Below are positions 25,748-34,323 of a stretch of DNA of 64,000 nt, one piece after another. A program made the translations under genes and the position numbers. This DNA is from an uncultured Cocleimonas sp. (GTDB taxonomy: Bacteria; Pseudomonadota; Gammaproteobacteria; Thiotrichales; Thiotrichaceae), in the NCBI RefSeq assembly GCF_947495625.1, contig NZ_CANLZW010000010.1, positions 1 to 64,000 of the forward strand, given 5' to 3'. The notes beneath the pieces were generated by a model, which was given only the letters and a program-made list of their open reading frames with translations, ran no database searches and was not told the DNA's origin. Positions within the stretch are counted from its first letter, which is position 1, and every line of letters starts with the position of its first letter.

Positions 25748-25818
25748 CCTAACGCCTTACACAGCGGAAAACGACGAGCGCGAGCGAGTTGATTTTCCGA
25801 TGCTGTAACTTGTTAGGC
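25748..25818 (-). repeat. attC site (70-bp type, diverged centre)
   Basis: Ends CCTAACGCC and TTGTTAGGC. The centre is GGAAAACGACGAGCGCGAGC then GAGTTGATTTTCC. It follows the DUF2971 gene. Confidence 0.9.
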
Positions 25819-26472
25819 ATGTTTATATATTTTAATTGATTTATTTCGCACGACCTTAAAAGTTTGAAATGCAAGCCGAGCTTTTTTTACTAAAATTTGA
25901 TCACTATATTTTGACAGTTTATCTTTAAAATCAAGTGGTTTTAGACTGCATTGTGCTCCGATAATAATCTCTTTAAGTACAAAGTCATCGCTAAAATTTA
26001 CAAAATAAAGACCAGATTCTTCTTTTTCTTCAAGAGGCACAATTCCTCTATATTCACGTTCGTAACTCCACTCTTTAAATTTGTATTTAACTGCCTCGGA
26101 TAATAAAGCAGAGTTTATATTGTGATTATCTAGAGTTTCTCCAATTTTAAAAGGTCTTCGTCTTTTGATGTATTTAACTTTTTTGAGAATGTCATCATGA
26201 ACATCAAAACCAAAACAAATTCCTTTGTGTTTGTCTCCATAATGACTCCACATAACAGGGTTTTGCCATTGGCTACTGAAGCATACTAATCCAGCTTTTG
26301 TTGAAAAGTAATTTCTGAATTTATTCCAAACTTTTCTTTGTTCTTTATTAGATATATTAAAGGCTAATAATTCAAAAGGATCATTTAAATCATCAAAGAG
26401 AGAAACCTTTAACCATTTCTTTTCGATGGCATCTAAAGCATATTTTTCTTGTGTGAGATAGTAAACACGCAT
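25813..26472 (-). CDS. DUF2971-family protein (cassette gene)
   Basis: A 219-residue cytoplasmic protein. The opening VYYLTQEKYALDAIEKKWLK then LNDPFELLAF, followed by VCFSSQWQNPVMWSHYGDKHKGICFGFDV, is the DUF2971 signature, with WSHYGDKHKG the most conserved part and YEREYRGIVPLEE later. The biochemical role of this family is unknown. Members recur in integron cassettes and near defence genes. Its stop overlaps the downstream attC and another attC precedes it, so it is a complete mobile cassette. Confidence 0.82.
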   Translation of the reverse strand: MRVYYLTQEKYALDAIEKKWLKVSLFDDLNDPFELLAFNISNKEQRKVWNKFRNYFSTKAGLVCFSSQWQNPVMWSHYGDKHKGICFGFDVHDDILKKVKYIKRRRPFKIGETLDNHNINSALLSEAVKYKFKEWSYEREYRGIVPLEEKEESGLYFVNFSDDFVLKEIIIGAQCSLKPLDFKDKLSKYSDQILVKKARLAFQTFKVVRNKSIKIYKHA

Positions 26473-26480
26473 ATTTATTG

Positions 26481-26550
26481 CCTAACGCCGTGCTCAGCGG
26501 AAAAACGCGAGCGGGAGCGAGTGCTTTTTCCGATGCAGCACCTTGTTATA
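26481..26550 (-). repeat. attC site (70-bp type, diverged centre)
   Basis: CCTAACGCCGTGCTCAGCGG at one end and CCGATGCAGCACC then TTGTTAT at the other. It follows the lipoprotein gene at 26604-27398. Confidence 0.9.
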
Positions 26551-26603
26551 TTTTTTTAACTTAAGCAAAATCTAAGTAAACAACAGTTAGAATTTGGAAA
26601 AAA

Positions 26604-27398
26604 TTACTCGCATAGATTCCATATGCTTACATTAGCCCAAATAATTGAAGGTTTAAAACCACCAGGACTCATTGACGGATAATTAACTACATGAGCATGT
26701 GAAATTCTAATTTGTACCTTCTCCTCAGCTATTCTCTCCACATAACCAATATAATTTATGTTATCTCTTACCGTGCATATTTTAGCTCCTATTTTTTTCT
26801 TATAAGGCAATTCTCTGTTATGTCGATCTAATTTTTCATTTAGAACTCGTTGTCTCATTTCACTTTTTTTATTAGCTAACTGTTGATCTAACCGATTTAT
26901 TAATTTTTCATGAGTAGGGCTAATATAGCCTAAGTCTCTTATGGCTTTTCTGTACGCTGGATCATTTAAGCCTTTCTTAGGTGAAATGGTACTAATACCA
27001 ACGTGTTTGACTGCACCGTAAGTGGTCGTATTATATATTTTCCCTGTATGTTTGAGATTTACAAAATATAGGACTGTATCGTTACTGCCAATTTTTTTGC
27101 AAGCTCCACCTTCAAATTTACCTCCAACACTTGAACAATGTGTAGCAAATTGAGTTCTAATTCCATTAATATCATTATTTAGTGGGATCGTCTCACCAGT
27201 AAAGTATGTGTATGACGATTTTTGAGTCGTTTTAGTCATTGCTGAAGCAACTAGTTTACCCAAAGCACTTGAATTCCCTTTAATTACACGTTTTGAGAAG
27301 TTAATAGCATCTTCATTTTTCTTTAGTTGTATTTCGCTTGTTGAACATCCTGATAGAGTAACCAAGACAGACATTAGAGTTAATGTCATAAATTTCAT
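26604..27398 (-). CDS. Putative lipoprotein (cassette gene)
   Basis: A 264-residue precursor with a signal peptide and lipobox (MSVLVTLSGCSTSE, Cys at 18), so probably anchored in the envelope. Four further cysteines (THCSSVGG, GGACKKIG, AKICTVRD and the final NLCE) may pair. The middle part is basic and helical (KSEMRQRVLNEKLDRHNREL). A C-terminal beta region (IGYVERIAEEKVQIRISHAHV) looks like a small SH3-like barrel. No known family. It is the first gene of the second cassette set; no attC or attI is visible before it. Confidence 0.7.
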   Translation of the reverse strand: MKFMTLTLMSVLVTLSGCSTSEIQLKKNEDAINFSKRVIKGNSSALGKLVASAMTKTTQKSSYTYFTGETIPLNNDINGIRTQFATHCSSVGGKFEGGACKKIGSNDTVLYFVNLKHTGKIYNTTTYGAVKHVGISTISPKKGLNDPAYRKAIRDLGYISPTHEKLINRLDQQLANKKSEMRQRVLNEKLDRHNRELPYKKKIGAKICTVRDNINYIGYVERIAEEKVQIRISHAHVVNYPSMSPGGFKPSIIWANVSIWNLCE

Positions 27399-27599
27399 AT
27401 ATTCCCCTTTAATTAGTTTAATTATTTAATAATTATACACAATATATTTTATGGAAATACAATTTTTAGCATGATATTAATATAACAGTTTATTAGACGG
27501 CTTCTGCCTTTCCCAGCCTTGATTTAACATCAAAAACCAAATTAAAGTATAACAACGCCTATTATGTCGTCAGTATAACTATTTTTCAGACAAGTGTTT

Positions 27600-27626
27600 A
27601 GAAATAGACGGCTTCAGTCTATTTCT
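27600..27626. repeat. Perfect hairpin AGAAATAGAC/GTCTATTTCT
   Basis: 10-bp arms with the 7-base loop GGCTTCA. A related AGACGGCTTCTGCC lies about 100 bp to the left. Confidence 0.7.
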
Positions 27627-27846
27627 GATATTAATGCATCTGTCTATTTTAAATATGCTAGAAATTCGCATTTTTCTTTCTTTTTTGTATTAATTGGATA
27701 CCGATATATTTAACAATCAGATCAAATTTAAATCTTCAAGATCAATTGTAAAAGTACTTCGCGAGGCATAAATTCCATTTACGTTTTTAAACGACGAAAA
27801 CGAACCGAGATTTATCGAGACAAAAGCATTGTTGTTTAATGCTTAC

Positions 27847-27880
27847 CCGAAGGGAAGGCGTAGCCGCATAAATATCATTC
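27847..27880. repeat. 34-bp inverted repeat, right arm of cassette island
   Basis: CCGAAGGGAAGGCGTAGCCG through AATATCATTC; inverse of 24559-24592 with one mismatch. A hairpin (AAGCATT...AATGCTT) abuts it on the inside. Confidence 0.88.
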
Positions 27881-27925
27881 CGCAAAGCATAAGTTCTTTT
27901 GGTCATTTCAAACAACGAAATGAAA

Positions 27926-27953
27926 AATCACTTAAAAGTAGGGGGGTGACATT
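27926..27953 (+). repeat. Dispersed GTAGGGGGGTGAC-family repeat, copy 12
   Basis: Perfect core. The preceding 60 bp (GAAGCATAAG-like, TTCTTTTGGTCATTTCAAAC) is shared with copy 16 at 37338-37409. Confidence 0.9.
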
Positions 27954-27961
27954 AAAAAGAA

Positions 27962-28520
27962 GTTTCACAGCTAAAGCTGCGAGATACCTTTTTTTCAGCA
28001 GCAAAAAAAACGTATCCCAAAAAATGCCGCCCGACATACAAGCCGCAAGCGGTTTCCTCACGACTCGATAATTAACTAGATTTTAGAACTCGTTCCTGTC
28101 GTCACTCAAACAGCTAAAATCTTTAACGTTAATTATCTGCGTGGCTCGGCTTGTTTGAATGGGATTTGAAAAACATCGTTAGAAATAAAAAAGTGCCTAT
28201 AAGTAGGGGGGTGACCTAACAATCACTAAAAATACTGAACGTTGATCTAGCGACCTAATTCCCTTAGAAAGCAATGAGCATCACAGTAAATAATGGATCA
28301 GGATGAAGGTTGTTTGAGCGACTTTAGGAGCGAGTTCCCTTCATTCCCATTATTTAGGAGAAGCGCAGTGAACCCGCTAGGGTGCTTTATTGGGGCGGCT
28401 ATTCTTTGGTTACTTTCTTGTAGCTGTAGACAAGAAAGTGACTCGTAGCCGATAACCAAAAGTACGAGAGAAAGAGTAAAGTCCACAAGCTACGAAAAAG
28501 CTCACTCAAATGTAAATACA
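27962..28520. repeat. Dispersed long repeat R1, copy B
   Basis: Collinear with 6901-7412, with insertions (for example 28217-28250) and many substitutions. It contains a perfect G6 repeat at 28187-28216. Confidence 0.82.
28187..28216 (+). repeat. Dispersed GTAGGGGGGTGAC-family repeat, copy 13
   Basis: Perfect AAAAAAGTGCCTATAAGTAG form, inside R1 copy B. Confidence 0.9.
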
Positions 28521-28521
28521 G

Positions 28522-28551
28522 AAAAAAGTGACTACTTTTAGGGTGTTTTTT
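28522..28551 (-). repeat. Dispersed GTAGGGGGGTGAC-family repeat, degenerate copy
   Basis: GTGACTACTTTTAGGGTGTT then T-tract: keeps the CTACTTTTAGGGTG half but has lost the C6 run. It follows the TolA-like gene by about 70 bp. Confidence 0.45.
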
Positions 28552-28619
28552 CTTTTACAACATAACGACTCGGTAAATGGACTACGTCAATGTGACTAAC
28601 AGCTAGTTACAAAGCTACT

Positions 28620-29072
28620 TCAGTTCAGTTTAAACAAAATAGTTAGGTCTGATTTATTGAAATTACTTGGAGGAATGGGTAAAGGTTCAGCGCGCTTAAA
28701 AGCTTGTTTCACTGATGAACAAAACTTAGCAGTACCTCTGCAGGATTGAACATTAATACCTCCCACTATAAAACCACTACTGGAAACCATGATTTTTACT
28801 ATGGCCATATTTCCTTTAGTTCCCGGAGGTTGGCGCCAGTGACGTCTAACGTGTTGCTGAACTTTACTCGTCCATTTATTTTTTATACCGTATCTTTCTT
28901 TCTCATACGAGCTGCTTCTCGCAATAGCTCTATTATCGTGTCTATGTGCTTTTCCTTGCGCTGGTAGTGGATGTGTATGAGTTCGTCCGCTATGTGAGTG
29001 TCTTTCCGATTTATTCGGTACTGCTTGAGCATTAAACGTTACTACCAATAAAATAATAATAAATAACTTCAT
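28620..29072 (-). CDS. Small exported protein with TolA/TonB C-terminal-like domain
   Basis: A 150-residue precursor with a signal peptide (MKLFIIILLVVTFNAQA). A His-rich segment (SHSGRTHTHPLPAQGKAHRH) is followed by a C-terminal domain of about 90 residues. Its VQQHVRRHWRQPPGTKG, VKIMVSSSGFIVGG and SVKQAFKRAEPLPIPP match the TolA C-terminal fold (periplasmic Tol-Pal/TonB-like). There is no transmembrane anchor or long helix, so it is a stand-alone domain. The His cluster could bind metal. A decayed attC upstream (29209-29278) hints that the gene came in with cassettes. Confidence 0.72.
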   Translation of the reverse strand: MKLFIIILLVVTFNAQAVPNKSERHSHSGRTHTHPLPAQGKAHRHDNRAIARSSSYEKERYGIKNKWTSKVQQHVRRHWRQPPGTKGNMAIVKIMVSSSGFIVGGINVQSCRGTAKFCSSVKQAFKRAEPLPIPPSNFNKSDLTILFKLN

Positions 29073-29208
29073 AACTACTCCAATTTAGGCGTAAGAACTC
29101 TTAAAGAGACTACCATTTAAATATAGTAGATTTTTTATTTAAAGCAATGAGGCAAATTCAAGTCAGAACTGACTCAATGAAATGTCTTCTTGTTTTTGTA
29201 ACTCGGTG

Positions 29209-29278
29209 ACATAGCGCAGTGTTCAGCAGAAAAATAAGAACGCGACCGAGTAGTTTTTGCGAAGCCGCAACTTGTATG
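29209..29278 (-). repeat. Decayed attC site
   Basis: Aligns end to end with the CTCAGCGG-type attC, but the R box ATAACGCC is now ATAGCGCA and the other end TTGTTAT is TTGTATG. It is fused directly to long repeat R1 copy C. Probably no longer recombinogenic. Confidence 0.75.
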
Positions 29279-29583
29279 GGATTTGAAAAAAATTGCTGGA
29301 TTTAAAAAAGTGCCTATAAGTAGGGGGGTGACATTTTTCCCATTTAAAGCAATGAGTATCGCAGGAAATAATGGATTAGGATGAAGGTTGTTTGAGCGTA
29401 GCGAGTTCCCTTCATCCCCATTATTTCTGAGAAACGCAATGAACCCGCAGGGTGCTTTTAGGGCAGCTTTTTGTTTGGTTCGTTTATTTTGGCTGAGCAA
29501 AATAAATGAACTCGTAGCCGTTAACTAAAATACGAGGAGAAGAATAAAGTCCCTAAGCTACGAAAAAGCCCACTCAAATATAA
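29276..29583. repeat. Dispersed long repeat R1, copy C (3' part only)
   Basis: Matches 7109-7412 closely, including GATGAAGGTTGTTTGAGCG and CTCGTAGCC blocks; the first half of the repeat is missing and replaced by the decayed attC. Confidence 0.85.
29304..29333 (+). repeat. Dispersed GTAGGGGGGTGAC-family repeat, copy 14
   Basis: Perfect AAAAAAGTGCCTATAAGTAG form, inside R1 copy C. Confidence 0.9.
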
Positions 29584-29586
29584 ATT

Positions 29587-30330
29587 TCATCTCCAATCAA
29601 TCTGATCAATCACTCGCTGAAAGCTAACCTCTATAGGTGCTTCAATCACCAAAGACCCCAAACTAATTGGATGCGTAAGCGATATCTGTGTGGCTGCCAG
29701 GTATAAGCGAGTCTGCTTAAAGTGGTCTTGAAAAAAGTGATTGTGATGACGGTCCCCATGATTTACATCTCCCACAATGGGGTGATTACAGTGATTCAGG
29801 TGACGACGTATTTGATGTTTTCTGCCGGTTTTCGGCATCGCTTTTACTAAGGCATATCTGGCTGAATCATAGCGTCCCACGGGTTGCTGGATAGTCGCTG
29901 TTTGTAGACATTCAAAATGTGTTTCAGCTTCTTGTATTTTCCCCTCTTCAGTATCGGGTTCGGAGAACTTGTCGACATGATATTTAAGGGGTTTATCGAC
30001 TATCCATTTTCCATGATCTTTTGCATGGCTTGGCCAGCCTCGTACCAGCGCGAGGTATTCTTTTTCGATGCTATTATTCTGGAATTGTTCTTGAAGTAAT
30101 CGCGCAACGTTTGAGGATAGGGCAAAGATAAGTACGCCTGAGGTGGGCTTATCCAGACGATGTACGGGGAATACTTTTTGCCCAATTGCATCTCTGGTCA
30201 TCTGCAGGGCGAATTGTGTTTCGTCGGAATCCATCCACGATCGATGAACCAAAAGACCGGCAGGCTTATGTATCGCTACGATGTCATCATCTTGATGAAG
30301 AATAGAAAAGCTGTCTGAAAAGTCAGTCAT
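29587..30330 (-). CDS. truC: tRNA pseudouridine(65) synthase
   Basis: A 247-residue RluA/TruC-family pseudouridine synthase. The catalytic Asp lies in HRLDKPTSGVLIFAL (near residue 60). The N-terminal ILHQDDDIVAIHKPAGLLVH and the C-terminal PKTGRKHQIRRHLNH and HPIVGDVNHGDR are typical of TruC, which modifies U65 of some tRNAs. No S4 domain, as expected for TruC. Monocistronic; the stop lies close to repeat R1. Confidence 0.9.
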   Translation of the reverse strand: MTDFSDSFSILHQDDDIVAIHKPAGLLVHRSWMDSDETQFALQMTRDAIGQKVFPVHRLDKPTSGVLIFALSSNVARLLQEQFQNNSIEKEYLALVRGWPSHAKDHGKWIVDKPLKYHVDKFSEPDTEEGKIQEAETHFECLQTATIQQPVGRYDSARYALVKAMPKTGRKHQIRRHLNHCNHPIVGDVNHGDRHHNHFFQDHFKQTRLYLAATQISLTHPISLGSLVIEAPIEVSFQRVIDQIDWR

Positions 30331-30395
30331 AGAGTTCGTTAGTTTTGGGCGTTAAAGGCTGAATAAATAAGTGTCTTTAAGATAACACTTAAAAA

Positions 30396-30416
30396 CGCAC
30401 CCCTGTACTTTGAATG
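30396..30416 (-). repeat. Dispersed GTAGGGGGGTGAC-family repeat, copy 15 (degenerate)
   Basis: GCACCCCTGTACTTTGAATG followed by the same TGAATGACATTATG tail seen at 46971. Confidence 0.6.
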
Positions 30417-30579
30417 ACATTATGTTTTGCTGTTTAAAAACGTAAATGGAATTTATGCAGAGCTAAAGCACTTTTTTATACTGGCTCAAAGATAACGAGC
30501 TAAACCCATTTATCACCTTGTGAAACTTCTAGTGTATTGATTGTTGCGCTGACTGATTCGGAAATCTACTAATAATTTC

Positions 30580-31512
30580 TCAAGATGACTTGTTTGCTTT
30601 ATTGACTGAACAAATTTTTTCGCCTTCTTCAATCAGAAAGTCGCGGAAATGACTGGCAACGCTGGATAGTTTTTTACCTTTTAAATGCACTACATACCAT
30701 TTTCGTTTTAGTGGAAAGTACTTGATATCAAGTACCGCTATTCTGTCTACCTCAAGCTCTAACTGTAAATTATGCACTGACATGACTGACACACCCAGCC
30801 CGACCATTACGGCTTGTTTGATCGCTTCGGCGCTACCTAATTCCATATAAGGTTTTACTTCTAGCCCATGCTCTGAGAATAGGCGGCGCAATGCTTCGCG
30901 CGTGCCAGAACCCAGTTCACGAGAGATAAAGCGTTCGGTTGCAATGCGTTCCAGTGAAATATTCTTTTCTTTTGCCAGTGGGTGATTGATTGGTGCAATC
31001 ACCACCAAGGGGTTGTCCAGAAATTCTTCAGATTCCAGTTCCAGGTGGTCTGGCTTTCTACCCATTACCACGAGATCATCGATGTTTTCTTCCAGACGTT
31101 GAATCACTGTCGCCTGATTGGTAATGGTCAGGTTTGGTTTTACATCGGGGTAATTTCGCAGGAATAAGCCGAGCAGATGTGGCATGAAATAGGTCGCGGT
31201 GGAAATAGCGCCGATTTTAAGTGGTCCTTTAATCCTTTTATCTAGTTGCAGCATGTCGACATTAAAGCTGTCTAGTCGATCAAGTACGTCTAGAGTCGTT
31301 TCAGCCAGTTCTGTTCCGGCTTCTGTTAAAAAAATCTTCATACCCACTTTATCCACAAGTGGGAGTCCCACACTTTCTTCAAGCCGCTTAATCTGGATAG
31401 ACATGGCGGGCTGGGATAAATGCATTTCTTCCGCAGCGCGAGTATACGATAAGTGTTTCGCGAGGCTATTGAAGAGACGCAGCTGGTGCAGGGTAATATG
31501 GCGCAGATTCAT
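30580..31512 (-). CDS. LysR-family regulator, CbbR/CmpR-like
   Basis: A 310-residue LysR protein. The helix-turn-helix at residues 5-62 reads TLHQLRLFNSLAKHLSYTRA and MHLSQPAMSIQIKRLEE. The effector domain has GPLKIGAISTATYFMPHLLG and RELGSGTREALRRLF, as in the CbbR/CmpR group that controls carbon fixation or inorganic-carbon uptake genes. It is divergent from the SulP operon, which supports regulation of that transporter. Confidence 0.82.
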   Translation of the reverse strand: MNLRHITLHQLRLFNSLAKHLSYTRAAEEMHLSQPAMSIQIKRLEESVGLPLVDKVGMKIFLTEAGTELAETTLDVLDRLDSFNVDMLQLDKRIKGPLKIGAISTATYFMPHLLGLFLRNYPDVKPNLTITNQATVIQRLEENIDDLVVMGRKPDHLELESEEFLDNPLVVIAPINHPLAKEKNISLERIATERFISRELGSGTREALRRLFSEHGLEVKPYMELGSAEAIKQAVMVGLGVSVMSVHNLQLELEVDRIAVLDIKYFPLKRKWYVVHLKGKKLSSVASHFRDFLIEEGEKICSVNKANKSS

Positions 31513-31849
31513 TATGTCCTCTTTAGTGCGCTGATTTCATTACATTATAAAACAGGGGCTTTCTTAAACTATTCCCCTAAAGTGTTATAGGTTGCGCTTA
31601 AGCACATTGTTAGATAATCGCTGTGCATATTTACTTAAGTAAATACGTCTTATTTACTTTTACCAGAGTAAATAACTGGCATTTCAAGAATAAAATTCTA
31701 AGTGTATTAGTAATTACTTATAGTCCTGCCCACTGGTGTTACATCAGATTGTCTCAAAGGCAGTATTCATAAAGCCTAAATTTAGATCACATAATTTAGA
31801 TCAGATAATTTAAATCACTCTATTTAAAACATTTAGGAAAAACACAGCG
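31513..31849. promoter_or_regulatory. Divergent promoter region between LysR and SulP operon
   Basis: A 337-bp AT-rich spacer. TTTACTTAAGTAAATA and nearby TTTACT/AGTAAA blocks (about 31628-31672) form short palindromes that could bind the LysR protein. The AATTTAGATCA-like sequence repeats three times at about 31780-31820. No experimental support. Confidence 0.35.
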
Positions 31850-32032
31850 ATGAATTTTATTACGAATACTTTAAAAACGATTACCACAGGATTGGCGATG
31901 CAGAATACCGCTGACTACCTGTCAAATACTGAAAAACAAACCTGGATGAAAAAAGCGGTAACGCATAAACAGCATGCGTATAAGTCTACTGCACCACAAA
32001 AGATCGATATTGATACAGCCATTATTAAATAG
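31850..32032 (+). CDS. Small protein upstream of SulP transporter
   Basis: A 60-residue protein starting at ATG after AGGAAAAACAC. It is mildly hydrophobic at the N-terminus (FITNTLKTITTGLAMQN) and then basic and polar (EKQTWMKKAVTHKQHAYKS). No family is recognised with certainty. It ends 12 bp before the SulP start, with a GGGGG ribosome site between, so the two are likely co-transcribed. It may be a small partner of the transporter. Confidence 0.55.
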   Translation: MNFITNTLKTITTGLAMQNTADYLSNTEKQTWMKKAVTHKQHAYKSTAPQKIDIDTAIIK

Positions 32033-32044
32033 GGGGTAATCAAA

Positions 32045-33802
32045 ATGTCTAACTGGGTACTAGCTTTAGGGGAATATCTAACACCCTATAAGGAGTGGAC
32101 AGGAGAGTTAAAAAACATCGCGACGCTAAAGTCTGATGCTATGGCAGGTCTTACCGTTGCGATGATTGCCATCCCGCAATCTATGGCTTATGCACAGCTC
32201 GCTGGTTTGCCCGCTTATGTTGGTCTTTACGCCTCATTTTTGCCCGTTATTGTAGCTGCTCTATTTGGATCATCACGCCAGTTAAGTACCGGCCCCGTGG
32301 CGCTTGCCTCGTTAATGTCTGCCACAGCAATCCAGCCTTTTGCGCATTTAGGCGTAGAGGCGATGATGGTTTATTCCGCCATGCTCGCTCTGATGATTGG
32401 TGTATTCCGGTTATCGCTTGGACTATTACGCTTTGGCTTTGTCGTGGATTTTTTATCGAATCCCGTGGTTATTGGTTTTACGAATGCTGCCGCGTTAATC
32501 ATCGGCACTTCTCAAGTACCTAAATTGCTGGGGCTGGATATTAAAGCTGATCAATTTGATCATTATTATCAGTATCTGTGGGCGATAGTGTCATCGCTGG
32601 ATAGTGTTGAACGCATCATCATGTTGATGGCAGCGCTAGCCATTATTAGTTTGTTTGCACTGGGGCGTTTTTTCCCTCGTCTTCCCGGAATTTTAATTAC
32701 CGTCGTGTTGACCACATTGGTTGCATGGTGGATGGGCTATGAAGATAAAGGGGGAACTGTCGTTGGGCTTATACCTCAAGGTTTGCCAAGTTTGTCGTTT
32801 CCTGCGATTAATTTTGATTTGAAACAGATCGGTGAACTGATCGTATCGGCAGTCATTATTGGCTTAATGGGTTTGGTCGAAGCCATCTCTATTTCTAAAA
32901 CAATAGCCGCTAAAACCCGCCAACCCTGGTCAGTCAATCAGGAGTTGGTTGGACAAGGTATGGCTAATATCTTTTCCGGTTTATCTCAGGGCTATGTGGT
33001 ATCTGGTTCGTTCTCACGTTCTGCGGTTAACTATGCCTCTGGTGCGGTGACCGGTCTGGCATCAATTATCACAGGTCTTTTGATTGCTGTGACTTTATTG
33101 TTTTTGACAGATCTGCTGTATCACTTGCCACAGGCGACGCTTGGTGCGGTTATCGTTATGGCGGTTTTCAGTCTGTTTTCGATGAAACCGATAGTTCGGG
33201 CATGGAAGGTTGAGCGCCACGATGGTATCGCCGCCATCATCACGTTTGTCGCAACGTTGTTATTTGCGCCACGCTTGGAAGTGGGTATTTTGACCGGGAT
33301 TATTCTTTCGTTAGCACTGTTTTTATACCGAACCATGCGACCTAATTTCATCGAACTATCGCGCCATACGGATAATATTTTGCGCGATGTGGCTAAACAT
33401 AACTTACCCACAAGTGAAACCGTCGCGATCTATGGTTTTGACAGTGACCTGTATTTTGCCAACGCGGGTTATCTGGAAGGTAAGCTTTTAAATAGCCTGT
33501 CACAAAAGCCCGGATTGAAAGTCGTCATTCTTGATCTCGAAGGTGTTGGGCAAGTAGATGCCACTGGTGAAAGCATGCTAGAAAAAATGGCTGATCGTTT
33601 AAAACTCAATGGAGTAGAGCTATACATCGCGAGAACCAAGGCGCAAGTTTATGCTGCATTCAAACGATCTGGTCTTGTTGAATCTATCGGCCCACAGCAT
33701 TTCTTTTATGAACGCAAAGATGCATTAAAACATGCTAAAAAAGTTTTTGCAGATGCGGTCGACATTACGCCTTTGAGTTACAGCTATGGCAAAGAAACTT
33801 AA
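32045..33802 (+). CDS. SulP-family anion transporter with STAS domain
   Basis: A 585-residue protein. The SulP membrane domain (about residues 25-430) shows DAMAGLTVAMIAIPQSMAYA, AGLPAYVGLYASFLPV and GSSRQLSTGPVALASL, then QGYVVSGSFSRSAVNYASGA. The C-terminal STAS domain (about 455-570) has VVILDLEGVGQVDATGESML. SulP proteins carry sulfate, bicarbonate or other anions. The divergent CmpR-like regulator makes bicarbonate (BicA-like) a reasonable guess; sulfate remains possible. Confidence 0.9.
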   Translation: MSNWVLALGEYLTPYKEWTGELKNIATLKSDAMAGLTVAMIAIPQSMAYAQLAGLPAYVGLYASFLPVIVAALFGSSRQLSTGPVALASLMSATAIQPFAHLGVEAMMVYSAMLALMIGVFRLSLGLLRFGFVVDFLSNPVVIGFTNAAALIIGTSQVPKLLGLDIKADQFDHYYQYLWAIVSSLDSVERIIMLMAALAIISLFALGRFFPRLPGILITVVLTTLVAWWMGYEDKGGTVVGLIPQGLPSLSFPAINFDLKQIGELIVSAVIIGLMGLVEAISISKTIAAKTRQPWSVNQELVGQGMANIFSGLSQGYVVSGSFSRSAVNYASGAVTGLASIITGLLIAVTLLFLTDLLYHLPQATLGAVIVMAVFSLFSMKPIVRAWKVERHDGIAAIITFVATLLFAPRLEVGILTGIILSLALFLYRTMRPNFIELSRHTDNILRDVAKHNLPTSETVAIYGFDSDLYFANAGYLEGKLLNSLSQKPGLKVVILDLEGVGQVDATGESMLEKMADRLKLNGVELYIARTKAQVYAAFKRSGLVESIGPQHFFYERKDALKHAKKVFADAVDITPLSYSYGKET

Positions 33803-33832
33803 CACGTAAATCAAATTTAAATCTGGGTTTGA

Positions 33833-33871
33833 GCCAACATTAAAGACAACGGCATTGTTTTTAATGTTGGC
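33833..33871 (+). terminator. Hairpin after SulP gene
   Basis: GCCAACATTAAA and TTTAATGTTGGC are perfect inverse arms of 12 bp. The following CTGAAGCAAAGGAGTAGGC resembles the 34-bp element at 27847, so this may be a diverged relative of that repeat. Confidence 0.65.
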
Positions 33872-33904
33872 CTGAAGCAAAGGAGTAGGCACATAAAAGT
33901 GCTG

Positions 33905-34246
33905 CTACTCGTGTGACTCAGCCTGACCTGCCAGTTCATCCATCGGTATCGCAATATTGTCGGGTACTTTATTGTTGATAGCTACACCGTAGAGAAATAC
34001 CAGTAGAAATACCAATACACTGCCGAATATTGCGATTGTTTTTGTCTTCAAATAAGTCAATAGAGATCGATAATTAAAACTTAGATGGCCAATCACCGAG
34101 ATGATCATTACCAGCCCGAAGAGTTTATGTACCGGGTGCATCTGAATGGTAAACGACGGTTTTTCAATAAAAAACATCATCAACCCTGATGTAGACATTG
34201 CTATAAATGAGACAAGCAAGGCTACTGCAAAAAATTTTCTAGTCAT
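33905..34246 (-). CDS. DUF4405-like membrane protein
   Basis: A 113-residue inner-membrane protein with three segments: residues 5-27, 42-60 (MHPVHKLFGLVMIISVIGH) and 74-92. The two histidines facing each other (HPVHKLFG and VIGHLSFNYR) resemble the haem-ligand pattern of DUF4405/cytochrome b561-like small proteins, so haem binding is possible. It lies upstream of nothing obvious and just downstream of the OsmC gene in the same direction. Confidence 0.65.
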   Translation of the reverse strand: MTRKFFAVALLVSFIAMSTSGLMMFFIEKPSFTIQMHPVHKLFGLVMIISVIGHLSFNYRSLLTYLKTKTIAIFGSVLVFLLVFLYGVAINNKVPDNIAIPMDELAGQAESHE

Positions 34247-34323
34247 GGTTTTTTCTTCTATATTTTAGGTGTTAGTAACGGTACTTAAGATTTTCAATAA
34301 TTGTATTAACTGCAGTTTGTTGA

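Larger units (their letters stand above)
27399..28619. other. Repeat-rich non-coding region, about 1.2 kb
   Basis: No gene is supported. It contains a perfect 10-bp-stem hairpin (27600-27626), the right 34-bp inverted repeat (27847-27880), G6 repeats at 27926, 28187 and 28522, and the long repeat R1 copy B (27962-28520). Short frames at 27829-28071 and 28298-28486 fall wholly in repeats. Confidence 0.7.

Noticed and set aside
27829-28071. 80-codon plus-strand frame
   Set aside because: Falls wholly on the 34-bp inverted repeat, a G6 repeat and R1 copy B; also the frame at 28298-28486 for the same reason.
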